Shown: in pieces, positions 12,002-23,848 of the stretch
Numbering within the stretch: the first letter of the stretch is position 1
Layout of the letters: every line of letters begins with the position of its first letter
Source of the DNA: Diadema setosum
Lineage: Eukaryota > Echinodermata > Echinoidea > Diadematoida > Diadematidae
Direction of reading: 5' to 3'
NCBI RefSeq assembly: GCF_964275005.1
Contig: NC_092706.1
Location: 8,515,144 to 8,579,143, forward strand
DNA length: 64,000 nucleotides
Made by a program: the position numbers and the translations under genes
Notes under the pieces: model-generated
What the model saw: only the letters and a program-made list of their open reading frames with translations
What the model was told of the DNA's origin: nothing
Database searches by the model: none

Positions 12002-12339
12002 ATAAAGTTGGCTCGAAAACTAGCTGATTTATTATATCTTAAGTTCAATGTTGCGTAAATAGGAGGAACGGTTAATTATCTTTTTTCTTGAAAGGGTGAA
12101 AGCCACAATTCAAATGCGTATACTAATTGGGCTTGAATTATTTACTTTAATTCATTCATTTGTCTTTTTGAATATTTAATTAGTAGTAGGCCCTATGACT
12201 TTGCCAATTTTTCCGCGCGCCAGAATCAAGTACGAGAGAGCGCGCCCTTTTTGTTACTGGCCGGGTCGGGCGCGCCTGAGCTGTCGGTACGATCAGCCGG
12301 AGAACGTTGGACGGACGAAACGTTCAATATAAGCTCAAG

Positions 12340-12698
12340 ATGGACGTTTTTAAAACTTCCAAAGGCAAATTTTGCGTTTCACATCAAGGGTATTCGTATA
12401 CTGAAAGGAGGAGGTCGAACGGATACATTTATTGGAGATGTCGGCATAGGAAAACATGCTCTGGCACCCTGATCACAATGGAAGCGGCAGGCCACATGGC
12501 CTTCCCGAATCCCAGGGAGGGCGTACCGCACAGTCACCTCCCTGATGTGGACGCCGTGACTGTGGAGAGAGCACAGTCGAATATCAACCAGAGAGCTGCA
12601 ACAGAACTTGCTCCCGTGCCATCCATTTACAGGGATGAGCACGTCAACTTGTTGTTGGATAACAATCAAGCGGCAGCGGCTTCACTACCCCCATTCAG
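12340..12698 (+). CDS. MULE gene exon 1: FLYWCH zinc finger
   Basis: The chosen ATG sits in a good context (CAAGATGG). An in-frame ATG at 12,307 would add 11 residues. Residues 3-70 form a FLYWCH domain: GYSYTERRR, YWRC (Cys34), KTCSGT (Cys40) and PHSH (His64, His66) supply the aromatic core and the C2H2 zinc ligands. The exon ends CCATTCAG before the donor GTACGT and leaves two bases of a codon. The 100 bp upstream is GC- and CpG-richer than the surroundings, which fits a promoter or 5' leader. Confidence 0.8.
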
Positions 12699-15600
12699 GT
12701 ACGTTGCACTTTTATAGTACTGTAACAGTAACTTCGCGAATTCTACAACTACAAGTGAATGGTCGATCCAATTACATGTTACTAGTAGCTGGCGGACTAT
12801 AGTAGTACTTGTACTAGTACTGAATAGTAATACTAACAGTAACAGGACCTTTTTTAACAAACAAAACTGCAAAATACATAGGGATTATTTTTGGTGTACA
12901 CTTGTGTACATGTAACTAACACTAAGACCTCTGTGGTCTCAGAGTAAAAGTTCAGTGTACATTGGTTAGGCCTACTTGGAATATACTTTCTTTTGATAAT
13001 TTTACATGAAGATTTGGATGTCATGTTTTTATTGCCTTTTGTATGTTTGATACTATGCCATAATGGCATCTCACAATGAATTTGAATTAGCGAAAAATCC
13101 CCTAACAGAGAAATATTTGAAGCAAATACAGTGTATCCATGAACCAGAAGGCAGTAGCTTACTGAATAAGCCCACTAAGAGTGGTAAAATTAAAAACAGT
13201 TACGGTAGTACAATGCTACTTTCTAGGGACTTATAGATCTAGGACCTTTTATCCTCAACTCAACTGCCAGATACTGATTATTAATTATTGGCAATCAAAT
13301 ACATGCTACGACCCTCATATTAGGCAAACTTTATCTTCTTAAGGTACATAAGTAGCATTCAACTATACGAGTAAAAACAAACAAAACAAAAACATGTGAT
13401 CTGCACACACATTTCAAGACTTAGGCCCTGTTTCTCAGAACTAGTATTTTGTCAGTTGAGTACTTCTTTTTAGTGATCAGAGGACTTCAATTATAGTCTA
13501 CTTGTAAATGCAACGTTTAAAACTCCAAAAACTGCTGAAGGGCTATAAGATTTCTGACAGTTGTTTCAACTTCTCAGTTCAGGAAATTTTTTTTAGTATA
13601 ATATTTCAGGATATTATATATATTTGGAAAGTGGGAGCACTGGGAAGGGTGGGTTACTTGGCTTGATAATTATTTATTTTTTTTTTTCAGATCGTTAGCC
13701 AGTAGTGCATATCGCAGCAGGAAGAAACACCTACCACCACTACCAAGAGAGCTGGCTGATCTACAGCTTGTGGCACCCTGGAGTCAGACAGCCACAGGTG
13801 ACCAGTTTGTGCTGTTTGATCAAACCCTGCCAGACAACAGAAACAGGATCATCTGCTTTTGCTCAGAGGAGGACCTGCATCAACTCTGTGCCACCAACAC
13901 GCTCTACATGGATGGGACTTTGGAATGGCTCCTCCCCTATTTATGCAGCTGTACACAATCCATGGATTTGTACATGGAAAACAGTTGCCCCTGGTCTACG
14001 CTCTTCTAACAGGTACCGGTTGTAAAAGGGGTTGTTTCCCCTTGCCATTGTAACAGGAGCTCCAAGCAACTTGCTTTATTGGAGCAATGAATTATGTGGA
14101 TACAGATTAATGGCACTTGGCCATTGATTGCCTATTCTCCCCTGAAAAGTATAAAAACAATAACTCAGAATTGTCTATTCTAAGGCTTCCCAGTCTTATT
14201 TGATGATTTAATTGGGCTTTGGTTTGCTCTTGGACACATTCTTCTTCAGCCAAAAGAGTTTGCAATTTGTTGGGTTTGATACACATGTAACTATTCAGGT
14301 GTTTTAAATGTTTGTAACGTGCAATGATTTAGAAGTTGGTTTGATACACATATAACTATTCAGGTGTTTTAAATGTTTGTAACGTGCAGTGATTTAGTAT
14401 GGGTACACACATCACCAAAGAAAAAAATGTATCGTATGTACAATGGCCAGAATCACAATACTAGCAAAGGAAAGCTAAAAATTGAAAATGAAGAAAAGTA
14501 ACTGCCCAGATCCTCGCTTGTAATCCTGATCATGCCTTTGCTTACCAGGCTCAAGGGGGCTCAAATGTTGACTTATGGACCAAGTTATGACATGGAAGGA
14601 GCTATTTTTTATTTACTTATAAATCTGAAAATATTTGATTTCAAATGGCATTTAACAGATTGATATGGGAAGAGTTTAATCCTTCGACTGCTAGGTTCAA
14701 CGGGGAAGCCACCTGGTGGAAAATCTCTGTGTGCCTCGTGTGACTTCATGAGTCAAAGTAGCAATTTTTGAAAATGATGTTGACTCAGCAAAATTGTCCC
14801 AGAATCCAGATGCTTTGTTCAAATTCATTGATCGTGGTGTCATGTTGTAGGAAAAAGAGACGCCATTATGCAAATTACATTTTGATTTGTTGGTCATTTC
14901 TTTCTGGGCCACCCTGTGTATACATATATCCACATTTGGGAGACACTTCTTTCTTCTCTATTGTTTTCGTGTCTCCTTTACGTCTTTTCGTCTCTCCTAA
15001 CTGTACGTTTTCTATTGTGACACAATAAATGTGATTGTGACGTGTCTCCTAAAGGTCCAAAGAGGTTATGCCAAAATTATGACTATAAAGTTGTATGTCT
15101 GCTATAGTTTTTAAAACTTAAAACTTGTATCAGTGCATTCTTGTTGAAAGTCACTTTAAAAGAAGAAAAATGTTTTCATTCACACTAAATTTAATGCAAG
15201 GAAATAAATGTATGATGTTGTGATGTTACATGATGGTGTGATGTTACATACATTTTCCTTCAATTTCTGCTTTAAATACCAAACAGGTAAAACAGTTCAG
15301 ATCTACACTGAGCTGTTCAGACACCTAAAGAACAAGGCAGCTGAACTTCAGAATGCTTGAATCCTCAGAAGATCATGACAGATTTTGAATCTGGACTGAG
15401 GAGGGCTGTCATGGCAGAATTCCCTCAGGTACAGCTGTGTTTATTTTCAGCAGTTACTCCATGCTGTATTATTTTTTGTGTTCATTGTTTTTCATGTATT
15501 CATATTTGATGTAATTGTTTTAATTTATCATTACATTGTCACTGTCTTGTATTTTTTTTTGGGGGGGGGGGTGGGGAGGGCGGAAGCAGGAATTAATTCA

Positions 15601-15862
15601 TTGTTTTTTTAACCCCTTCGTCTCATTAAAATTACTGCTATATATCATAAGAATAACTAATGGTAACATTGTTATTAATATAAAATGTATTTCATTTTTG
15701 TGTCTGTGTGTCCATATATGTTCATAAATTCCAACTTTGAACGAGATACCAACTTCTACTTAGGCATTCAGACATGGGATTCAAAGGTCACACAAGTCAC
15801 TGTAGATCAAAATTCAGTCAAGCAATTGTTTATAATTGATATCTAATGTACACTGGATGTGT

Positions 15863-15901
<39 letters not shown>

Positions 15902-18900
15902 TTTTGGGGGGGGGGGTAGCAGGGGCATGTCTCGTTGGCTATCATCGATGCATCAATATACAAATAATGCACTAGTTTGAGTGGGTCAGGAGGAATTGTG
16001 TACACGAATTACAGTCTCTGAATTGGCTGAACCCATGAGGCGCAGCTGAGTGGGTGCTGGCAAAATTCCAGGGTAATGCATGTACACTATTTCTACTGAC
16101 CCACAAAATAAACTTGTGCGTTATCGGTTTTATAGAATGGGCCCCAAAATCTATTAAAACAACAAGATCTCCATTTACAGCAGTTTAGATCTGTTTCAAG
16201 AAAAAAAAATCAGGCATAAAAAAAGCTATTTTTTTACCAGACGCAATATTTTTTTTTTCAGCTTGGTGCAATTGAATTTTGCATGTTACGTCACTTCTGA
16301 CATTGATATACTGTACTAAAACCTATGTTATATTTTTGGAGCCCACATCCTACAAGCTTTGCTTTTTAGTGGGTTCCTCATATTACACGCCAATTATATG
16401 TCCTTATACATTTGTGCATTATTGGTTCAAACTGACCATTGTGTGAAAAACATTTCTGCTTCAAATCAAATGGAATATAAAACTTGTATGAAATGTGGAA
16501 TATGGAACATGAATAATAAAAAAAAAAAATAATTCGAATGTAAAAGAAAGCAAGGCTCAAGACTCAGAAGTACATGTAACTTGATACTTTGAAAGGATGT
16601 CATCTTCAATTTACCAATCAGATTGCAGAGATTCTCATATCCATATATAAAAAAAACAGTAATTTCCATTGAAGCAGTCTGCTTGCTAGACTACTAACAA
16701 GGTATCGTCAGTATCGATTCTCACCATCGCGATATTGCCTAGCTATCGTGTGTATATCGTGTGTGGCCAGTAAGAATTCTAACATGGTAAGTGACCAATC
16801 AGATTGCAAGGATTCTGCGACCAATTCTATAATAAGACATAGCACAGATTTTGGCCTTGAGTTAAATGCAAGACGCTTTGTACTTTTGGCTGTGGTACAA
16901 AGTTGTTTTTTTTTTCTTTATGGCATAATTATCATTGCACAAAGCACTGATAACTATACTTTTTTTTTTATGGCAGAGAGTAAGAAAGAATGAACCCAAG
17001 TTGATTTTAAAAATGTGTTACAGTTCAGTTTTAATCTACCTAAATCATCATAGAGTGTTGGGTATTGATATTACTCACAAGCATTAATCCAGGCATGCTA
17101 TTTATTCAAAACACATAGGTGATCCAATATTATGCATTTGCTTGCTAGTGACTTGCCTGTGTTAGAGAAGTATATGATCTTGGTGTCATCCCCCCCCCCC
17201 AAAAAAAAAAAAAAATAAATAAATAACTGTATGCAAGGCCATTTCAAAGAATTACTGATGTGCCAAGATATGAAAAGTGAATGGTTCTGCTTGTTTCTGT
17301 GCCACCCTCAGAATTATGTGCAGTACATTTGATACAATTCTGCTCTTTTTTGTTTTAAATCCTGTGTCCCTTTAGGCAGAACACAAGGGCTGTTTTTTCC
17401 ATTTTTGTCAGGCAGTGCATCGCAACATCAAGGCAGTTGGACTGCAGGGACTATACAATGATGTGGGGCAACCTGAGGTCCGGAATTACGCCAGGAAACT
17501 CATGGCAACGGCATTCTTACCTCCTGCGGAGGTCGTTGGAGCAGTCAACGCATTGCAAATGCAGGCACCAGTCGTTGCACGCATGGACGATTTCACTGAT
17601 TACTTTAATCGTAAGATCTCACTTTCAGTCAATTCTCAATCAATCATTTTACCAAGGGGGTATAAAGACTAAAAATTTGTATCTTTAGCCTAGCTTTTAC
17701 TTAAGATGCTTGAATAGTGGCCTTTTTCTGATATCAAAAACTATTTTTTGGTTGATTTAAATGAAGATTTTTTTTCCTTTTCATTTATTTTTTTTCTTCA
17801 TTGTTTTTTATGACTCTAAAATACAATCATTTGCGCCATTTACCATCAAACAATCAGTTTCACTTGTAACCATCCATTTAGCATTTTATTCCCCCCCCCC
17901 TTTTTTGCCATGGAGTGACCACAAAGTATGAAATTCAGCACATATGAAGTACAGACAAAAATACTGAAGAAACTTTGATACTTTAATTGAAGTATATTCC
18001 AACTCTTATTTATGCATATTTTCACGTTTTTATGTGGATCTGTCCCGAAGGGTGCCGGAGGCATTATGTTTTGGGTTGTCCATCTGTCCGTCCGTACTAA
18101 CAAGATTATACTAGTGTGGCTACTTGGGACAATAACACGCAATAGATGCCCTTTATTCTTTCGGGCTTGTGTGGCTGTTTTTGCTGCTTGTGTGTCTAGT
18201 TTAACAAAAGAGAGAACAAAGGGGTAGCCACACAAGTATACCTCCTTGAGTCTGTGCATCCGGCTTACCCTCCGTCTGTCCTATTTCCTGTTACCATGAT
18301 ATCTAAAGAACGCCTGGATGGATTTTTATCAAATCTGGCTCAGGGATACTCCATGATGACCTGATTAGATTTTGGACCAGATCTGCCAAAGGTCAAAGGT
18401 CAATACACTATGAGTGAAAAGTTGTCTTTTGGATTTATTTCCAGTCACAAATATCCAATCTGAATGAATCTTGGCAGGAAGAATATTGAGAACATGTGAA
18501 ATAAGTTCACAAAATCTGGACTGAATTCATCAAAGGTTAAAAGTCAATAAACTTTGTCTAAAAGTAATGTTTTTGCCTATTTCCTCCAAGTAGGAAAGAC
18601 CAATTTTAGGAAACTTGATATGAATGTTATAGAGAAGGTAGGCAGAGTGTACAGCAGGGGTGGAATATAATCGTTGATTGGTAAGTTGCCATGGCAACCC
18701 AATATTAGTTTTTTTACTTTAAGTCTATAGGAGGCTATATGATAACGTCCAGTTTTGAAGCAATTCAATTCCCATTCAATGATACAATTAATCAAATAGA
18801 TGTACAGAAAGGTTTAAGACATTTTTATGAATTTTGAGTGTTACATTGCCATGGTGGCAACTCCATAGATTTTATTATTTAATCCTTTAAATTTAAAGGA

Positions 18901-20061
18901 TTAAGAACTTCCACATGTTTGAAGGGATTCCCATCAAAGTTAGTACAATTGATCGACATGAGATATGGAATATAAAGATATTTTGTGTAGGGTAAGTGGT
19001 GCATTGCTATGGCAACCTTATATTTTGTATCTTTTTTTTTCTGCTTCCCATAGGGTGCGCAAGTATTATGTGTTGGAGCGTTGGAGTTCATACTGTGATA
19101 GCTAATGAACACCTTTGTGATGTTGCTTGGAAATGGAACTACTTTTTTCTTCTAAAAAAAAAAAATAATTGCATCAAAAATTGTGCAAAGGCAGATTCCC
19201 TCCTCCCCCTCCCCCCACTGGCCCTTCAGGAAGGTTAGGCAAATATATTTTCAAATTTGCTTGAGCTTTATCTTTTGGTTGAAACAATTTTTGCAAGCAG
19301 TGACTCCTTTTTATACATTTAGTGCAACATATAGGCAAAGAATTGTTTACATGCACAAACCTCAATAAAGATATTAAATTCATCCTTTGTTTAGATTTAA
19401 ATTGTACCTACCAACAACTTTTGGTATCATGTCAGATGTGCCCGGTGTGCCCCATGTGCATTTCTTGTCCGCATTTTACTTGTATACATGTATTTGAACT
19501 TTATATTTTTTTTTTGGAGGGACAGCTATCATCGTATTAAAAAAGAAACAACAGTTCTCCACAAATCTGTATGCGCATTTTCACTGAAACTAATTCTGTT
19601 TTGTATCATGAAAATATATATATATATATATATTTTTTAGGCTTGCTTTACATTGTGTTTTCATTTACATGTATTTCTAATTTTCCATTCTGAGAACATT
19701 AACCCATAATGTGCCCATTGAGTTTAAAATCCAGTGCCACAGAGTTAATCTACCAGTGCTAGATTTATTCTGATGCTATTATAATCTGGTGAGTTACACC
19801 AAAATTTCTCAAAACACAAACTTGCTTTGAGCAGTGAAGGTGCATGCATTGAACAATGGAATCACTCATGCGTACAAAGCAATCCATACTACACAATGGG
19901 CATAACAATGAATGTTTGATGATTGTGAGTATACATGAATGTGGCAGTCTGCTGTATGCAAGTACATGTATACATGCACATGGCCGCCCATCGGATGCTT
20001 GTGTACATGAACGTGTCACATTAAGGGTTAATTCTCTCATAATATCAGTATTTACATATTG

Positions 20062-20099
<38 letters not shown>

Positions 20100-22015
20100 C
20101 AAGACATCACACTATGCCTTGATGATCATACTATGTCCCCTTCGAACTCTGTCAAAATACTAGGTTATGTTTTTGATAAGCAAATGAATATGAATGATTA
20201 AATTACATCTGTATCAATTAAAATCTGTAAACTATCATCTTAGGAACATACCGCGGTAGGTAGGATTAGGAAATGTGTGGATAAGGAAACATGTCACACC
20301 ATTGTTAGAACATTGATTACTTCTAAGTTATACTACTGTAATTCCATGTGTAATGTAAGGTAAAAATGTTGATCGTTTGCAAAAAAAAAAAAAAAATTCA
20401 AAACAAAGTAGCATGTACCCTTTATTGTAAACCTAAACACACTCATACTTCTTTTTTGTCCCCGCCGAACGAGTTCGAGCAGGGGACTATGAAACGGGCT
20501 CCGTACGTGTGTGTGTCCGTGTGTCCGTCCGTCCGTCCGTCCGTGTGTCCGTCCGTCCGTGTGTCCGTCCGTCCGTGTGTGCGTCCGTGTGTGATCAAAA
20601 TGTTCAAAATGCTACTCCTTCGCCATTTGTAACCCGATTTTGATTCCGTTTGCTTTATGTGATGGCACTAGGTGAGGGCTTCAAAACTTCTACACAGAAT
20701 TTTGACCTTTGACTTCTTTGACCTTTGACCTTGATTTTTGACCTGTATTGTACATTTTCCTACCAAATGCTACTCCCTCGCCATTTCTAACCCGATTTCG
20801 ATTCCGTTTGCTTTATGTGATGGCACTAGGTGAGGGCTTCAAAACTTCTACACAGAATTTTGACCTTTGACTTCTTTGACCTTTGACCTTGATTTTTTTA
20901 CCTATATTGTACATTGGCTACAAAATGCTACTCCTTTGCCATTTCTAACCCGATTTCGATTCCGTTTGCTTTATGTGATGGCACTAGGTGAGGGCTTCAA
21001 AACTTCTACATAGAATTTTGATCTTTGACCTCTTTGACCTTTGACCTTCATCTTTTTACCTATATTGTACATTTTGCTACTGAATGCTACTTCCGGCGGG
21101 GACATATATTACGCACCGCGTAATTTCTACTTTTCCTTGTTGATCAAAGAATTGCAGTGGTTACCCATCAGAAAACGGATCCAGTTCAAATCACTTACAT
21201 TAACATACATTAATGTCTCAACAATCAAGCCCCCATGTACCTATCTGACCTCCTTACCCCCATCAGTCTAGTATTGACACAAGATCTTCACAGCATCTAC
21301 TACTTCACGTCCCTAGAACATGCAAATCTGTTGGTGATCGTGCATTCTCTTCATAATTATGCCCCCAAACTAGGGAATAAACTACCACGCCGACTCGATC
21401 AATGTCAATCCATAGATACTTTTAAGAAATCGTTAAAAATCTCATTTATTCTAGTCGGTCACTTTTGTTTTTGTCAAAGAAGATGTTTCTATTGCTTACT
21501 TTAATTCTAATGTATTGTATATGTATTGTAAGTCCAAAATAATTGTTTTTGTTTCTCTGTCTCTCTCTTTGTAATTGTTGTAATGCGCTTTGTAACGATG
21601 AGAAAATGGTGTTATGTAAATGACTTATGACTTTGATATGACTTATGACATACTTTGTTCTCTTTTATAAGGAACATGGATGGCTGGCAACTTCCCTATT
21701 GACATGTGGAATGTTCATAGGGAGGAACGCAGGACAAACAATGACGTAGAAGGCTGGCACAATGCCTTCACGAGGATGGTCGCCAAGTATCACCCCAACA
21801 TTTGGGAGTTCATCAATGCTCTGAAAAAACAGCATGCATCAGTGACAGCAATCCGCCTTCAGATCGAAGCTGGCCAGGTTGTAGGAGTAAGGCAACCCAA
21901 GTATGTCAGGCTTAATGACAGGCTCCAACTTCTCACTGCTCGGTATCTGAATGGAGAAATCCCACAGATGCATTTCCTCCAGACCATCTCCCATACACTT
22001 GCAGCTACTGTGTGA
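12340..22015 (+). CDS. FLYWCH zinc-finger MULE transposase, five exons, two frameshifts
   Basis: Assembled from five exons (12,340-12,698; 13,691-14,012; 15,287-15,428; 17,376-17,610; 21,672-22,015) joined by GT-AG introns of 1.0-4.1 kb whose phases agree. The product is about 467 residues: an N-terminal FLYWCH zinc finger, then a Mutator-like DDE transposase core, then a C-terminal tail ending at a TGA. FLYWCH-MULE proteins bind transposon ends and cut and join DNA in the nucleus. The acidic residues expected in the core are visible: Asp in YMDGT (13,911), Asp in MTDFE (15,381), Glu in NNDVEGWHN (21,749). Two single-base losses in T-runs (13,919-13,921 and 15,357-15,358) break the frame, so it is either decayed or affected by assembly error. 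Four long introns are unusual for an active transposase, so a domesticated host gene is the alternative. Confidence 0.8.
13691..14012 (+). CDS. MULE gene exon 2: start of transposase core, frameshifted
   Basis: The acceptor is TTTTTTTCAG. The exon completes an Arg codon from exon 1 and reads through RSLASSAYRSRKKHLPPLPR to NTLYMDGT, with the first catalytic Asp. At 13,919-13,921 (ACTTTGG) the frame is lost: similarity to MULE proteins continues one frame over, as APPLFMQLYTIHGFVHGKQL and PLVYALLTG, up to the donor at 14,013. One missing T explains the change. Confidence 0.8.
14266..14398. repeat. 66-bp tandem duplication in intron 2
   Basis: TTTGATACACATGTAACTAT to GTGCAATGATTTAG is followed at once by a second copy differing at a few bases. 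Confidence 0.9.
15287..15428 (+). CDS. MULE gene exon 3: second catalytic Asp, frameshifted
   Basis: Acceptor AAACAG, donor CAGGTACAG. The exon starts KTVQIYTELFRHLKNKAAEL, then hits TGA at 15,358. One frame over it continues NPQKIMTDFESGLRRAVMAE with FPQ, which is standard MULE sequence carrying the second acidic residue. A single missing T at 15,357-15,358 accounts for this. It ends in phase 0. Confidence 0.78.
15840..15916. repeat. AT microsatellite with poly-T/poly-G tail in intron 3
   Basis: TATATA run of about 28 bp followed by a T-run and 11 G. Intron 3 (15,429-17,375) otherwise shows no coding sequence. Confidence 0.85.
17376..17610 (+). CDS. MULE gene exon 4: transposase core
   Basis: Acceptor CCCTTTAG, donor AATCGTAAGA. 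Open throughout: AEHKGCFFHFCQAVHRNIKA, then YARKLMATAFLPPAEVVGAV and DDFTDYFNR. The GCFFHFCQAV block is the conserved Cys/His-containing segment of MULE cores. One base of a codon carries over to exon 5, completing an Arg before TWMAG. Confidence 0.85.
18040..19090 (+). repeat. tandem-structured repeat of about 160-bp units in intron 4
   Basis: Starts near a CGAAGGGTGCCGGAGGCATT segment followed by TCTGTCCGTCCG and ends with a related GGGTGCGCAAGTATTATG segment. Inside are repeated units spaced about 160 bp, marked by TTGCCATGGCAAC-type words near 18,685, 18,846 and 19,007. AAGGTCAAAGGTCAAT lies near 18,395. This is a non-coding repeat of the same general style as 20,458-21,127. It is interrupted by the MITE at 18,107-18,240. 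Confidence 0.6.
18107..18240. mobile_element. 134-bp MITE inserted in the 18-kb repeat
   Basis: The left end TATACTAGTGTGGCTAC and right end GTAGCCACACAAGTATA are inverted over 17 bp with one mismatch. The flanking sequence reads as a single repeat if the insert is removed. The TA at each outer edge suggests a TA target, as in Tc1/mariner-type MITEs; that assignment is inference. Confidence 0.75.
20057..20095. repeat. AT microsatellite
   Basis: TATATA run of about 35 bp, intron 4. Confidence 0.9.
20146..21655 (+). mobile_element. 5'-truncated CR1/L2-type LINE, split by a later insertion
   Basis: In shifting plus frames the sequence reads like the end of a CR1/L2-group reverse transcriptase: VKILGYVFDKQMNMND, then KETCHTIV-type and DYCNS-type segments near 20,270-20,350, then IQNKVACTLYCKPKHTHTS. 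After an insertion (20,458-21,127) it resumes with LQWLPIRKRIQFKSLTLTY, YAPKL.NKLPR and QCQSIDTFKKSLK. The 3' end has the typical GTAATGCGCTTTGTAACG...TTATGTAAATG tail and short TGACTTATGA repeats. Stops and frameshifts show it is dead. It ends about 15-20 bases before the exon 5 splice acceptor. Confidence 0.8.
20458..21127. mobile_element. GTCCCCGCCG-ended repeat element inside the LINE
   Basis: The ends GTCCCCGCCGAA and TTCCGGCGGGGAC are inverted; just outside lies the palindrome ATTACGCACCGCGTAAT. Inside are a CCGTCCGT/GTGTCCGT tract and three tandem units of about 158 bp (20,605; 20,763; 20,920) plus a stub. Each unit holds TTTGACCTTTGACCTT. It splits the LINE reading, so it arrived later. 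Confidence 0.7.
21672..22015 (+). CDS. MULE gene exon 5: third catalytic residue and C terminus
   Basis: The acceptor is TTTTATAAG, and an Arg codon is completed across the junction. It reads TWMAGNFPIDMWNVHREERR, then TNNDVEGWHNAFTRMVAKYH, then PNIWEFINALKKQHASVTAI, and ends HTLAATV with TGA at 22,013-22,015. NN..EGWHN carries the expected third acidic residue (Glu, 21,749). The rest matches the helical tail typical of FLYWCH-MULE proteins. The frame is intact for the full 344 bp. Confidence 0.85.
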
Positions 22016-22324
22016 GAACAGTCCATTAGGTATACCTAATGAGCAAAGTCTACAGCTCAGATTAGCAGCAGATTGTCTGTTGCTCGTACACACTACCTGA
22101 TGGTTGACTATGATCATGCTTTTTCCTCAGGAAAGCAACTCTTTAAGCACCTCTGATTTGTTTTGTCTTTATTTCAATCTCAGGAATCAGAAGAACTGAG
22201 AATTTGGCAAAGTGTTAAGAAACCAATAATTTGAACTTTGGGGTGTAAAAAGTTATCACCCCAAAACTTCATGACTGTTTTTGTAATTTCTTTCACATCT
22301 CATAGATTTTGCAACACTTTGTAA

Positions 22325-23330
22325 GCACCTGGTGTAAGATTGCATAGTAGCTGGCAATGCATAGTAGCCAGGAACTTGATTTATTGTATCTAATGATGAT
22401 TTAGTGTAATTGTAGATTGTGTTTTTAGCTCACAGGCTATAAAAAATTAAGGCTGTTCATTTTTTTTTTCATGTTGTTGTTACACTTTCAAAGCTCATGG
22501 TAGTTGAGCTTAGCAGCTTTACTTGAGTATGTGATTCATTACCAAGCTGTAAAAATTCAGGCTGTTCACTTAATCACTTTTTTTAAGTGTATTTAGTTGC
22601 TCATTAAAGACCTTCATATGTTTTTGTTCATGTTTTTTCATGTTGGTGTTACACTTGTAAGATTTTAGATTTCAAAGCTCATGGTAGTTAAGCTTGGCAG
22701 CTTTTCTTGATTATGTGATTCATTACCAAGCTGTAAAAATTCAGGCTGTTCACTTAATCACTTTTTTAAAGTGTCTTTAGTTGCTCTTGATAGGGACAAC
22801 GTACAACTTTATAGTAGTGACATGAACAAACATGATTGATAACTGATAAGTGAAAATACAATCAGTTATAAATGGAAATTATCTTTCTGCCTTATTAAAA
22901 AACTGTCTTCATATATTTTTATATCAGTATGTCAGTATTGATCTTGGTTAACATATGTCATAGCTGTTCTTTATGTCTTACATATTGGAAATTTACTTTA
23001 CATTGGGTGCTAAGTTGCATAGTAGTTGGCAATGTATATACGCAGATAACTTGATTTTAAGTACCTAAAGGAGGCTTATGATGTAAATTGTCTTTTAAAG
23101 GACTTACAAATTCATAATTATATTCAAACCTCATAGTTGTGTTTTTGATTCTCTCATTTCTTTTTTTTTTTCATATTCATATAGCAGGGGATAAGTTGAT
23201 CGTATTTTACAGATATCATGGCTACCCTCAAGTGATTTTATAATCAGGCTATAAAGTTTCAGGCTGTTAACATACTTTATTGAAATTTTAGACTTTACAG
23301 ATAATGTTAATTGAGCTTGGCAGACACAAC
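22325..23330. repeat. nested tandem duplications downstream of the MULE gene
   Basis: A unit with CATGTTGTTGTTACACTT, CAAAGCTCATGGTAGTT, GTGATTCATTACCAAGCTGT and AATTCAGGCTGTTCACTTAA occurs at about 22,471-22,615 and again at 22,638-22,788. A larger repeat is marked by TGCATAGTAGCTGGCAATG near 22,344 and again near 23,012, about 670 bp apart. Pieces recur near 23,250-23,325. Confidence 0.8.
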
Positions 23331-23848
23331 AGCAGAAAAGCAAGAGTGGCAAAGTTCACTCTTATGTTGATTAATTTTTACTCTAATGTGCTTATGTTGA
23401 TCAGTGTGAAACTGAGGAATTTGAAACCTGGATAGGTTTCAGGAAAACTAAGTCTTTCATAAATATTTATGACTAAATAACTGGGTTTGAATTGGAATGT
23501 GAAGGTGAATGATTTATTATTGGGAAAGTAACAAGATCTTAATGAAGCCCTGCTTCCATTTTCTACTTGGCTAATTTCAACTGCTCTACTTAAGATCAAT
23601 CCATGTTTTTACAAATCCATGGTGCACAAGGTCATTGTTAAAACTCTGTACAGGCTTATGTGCTCAAATTGTGTTTAGGGAAGAATGTAACATAAGCTTT
23701 AATAACCCAGACCTAATGAGTTTGTATTATCATTAGTACCCTTGGTTAAAACTGTTCTCTAATATGTTTAAATCTATGGATGATTCTTCCCTGGCCACCT
23801 TGTAATGAGCTTTTCCAGTAATCTAAAAAATAATGTGTTTGAATACTT

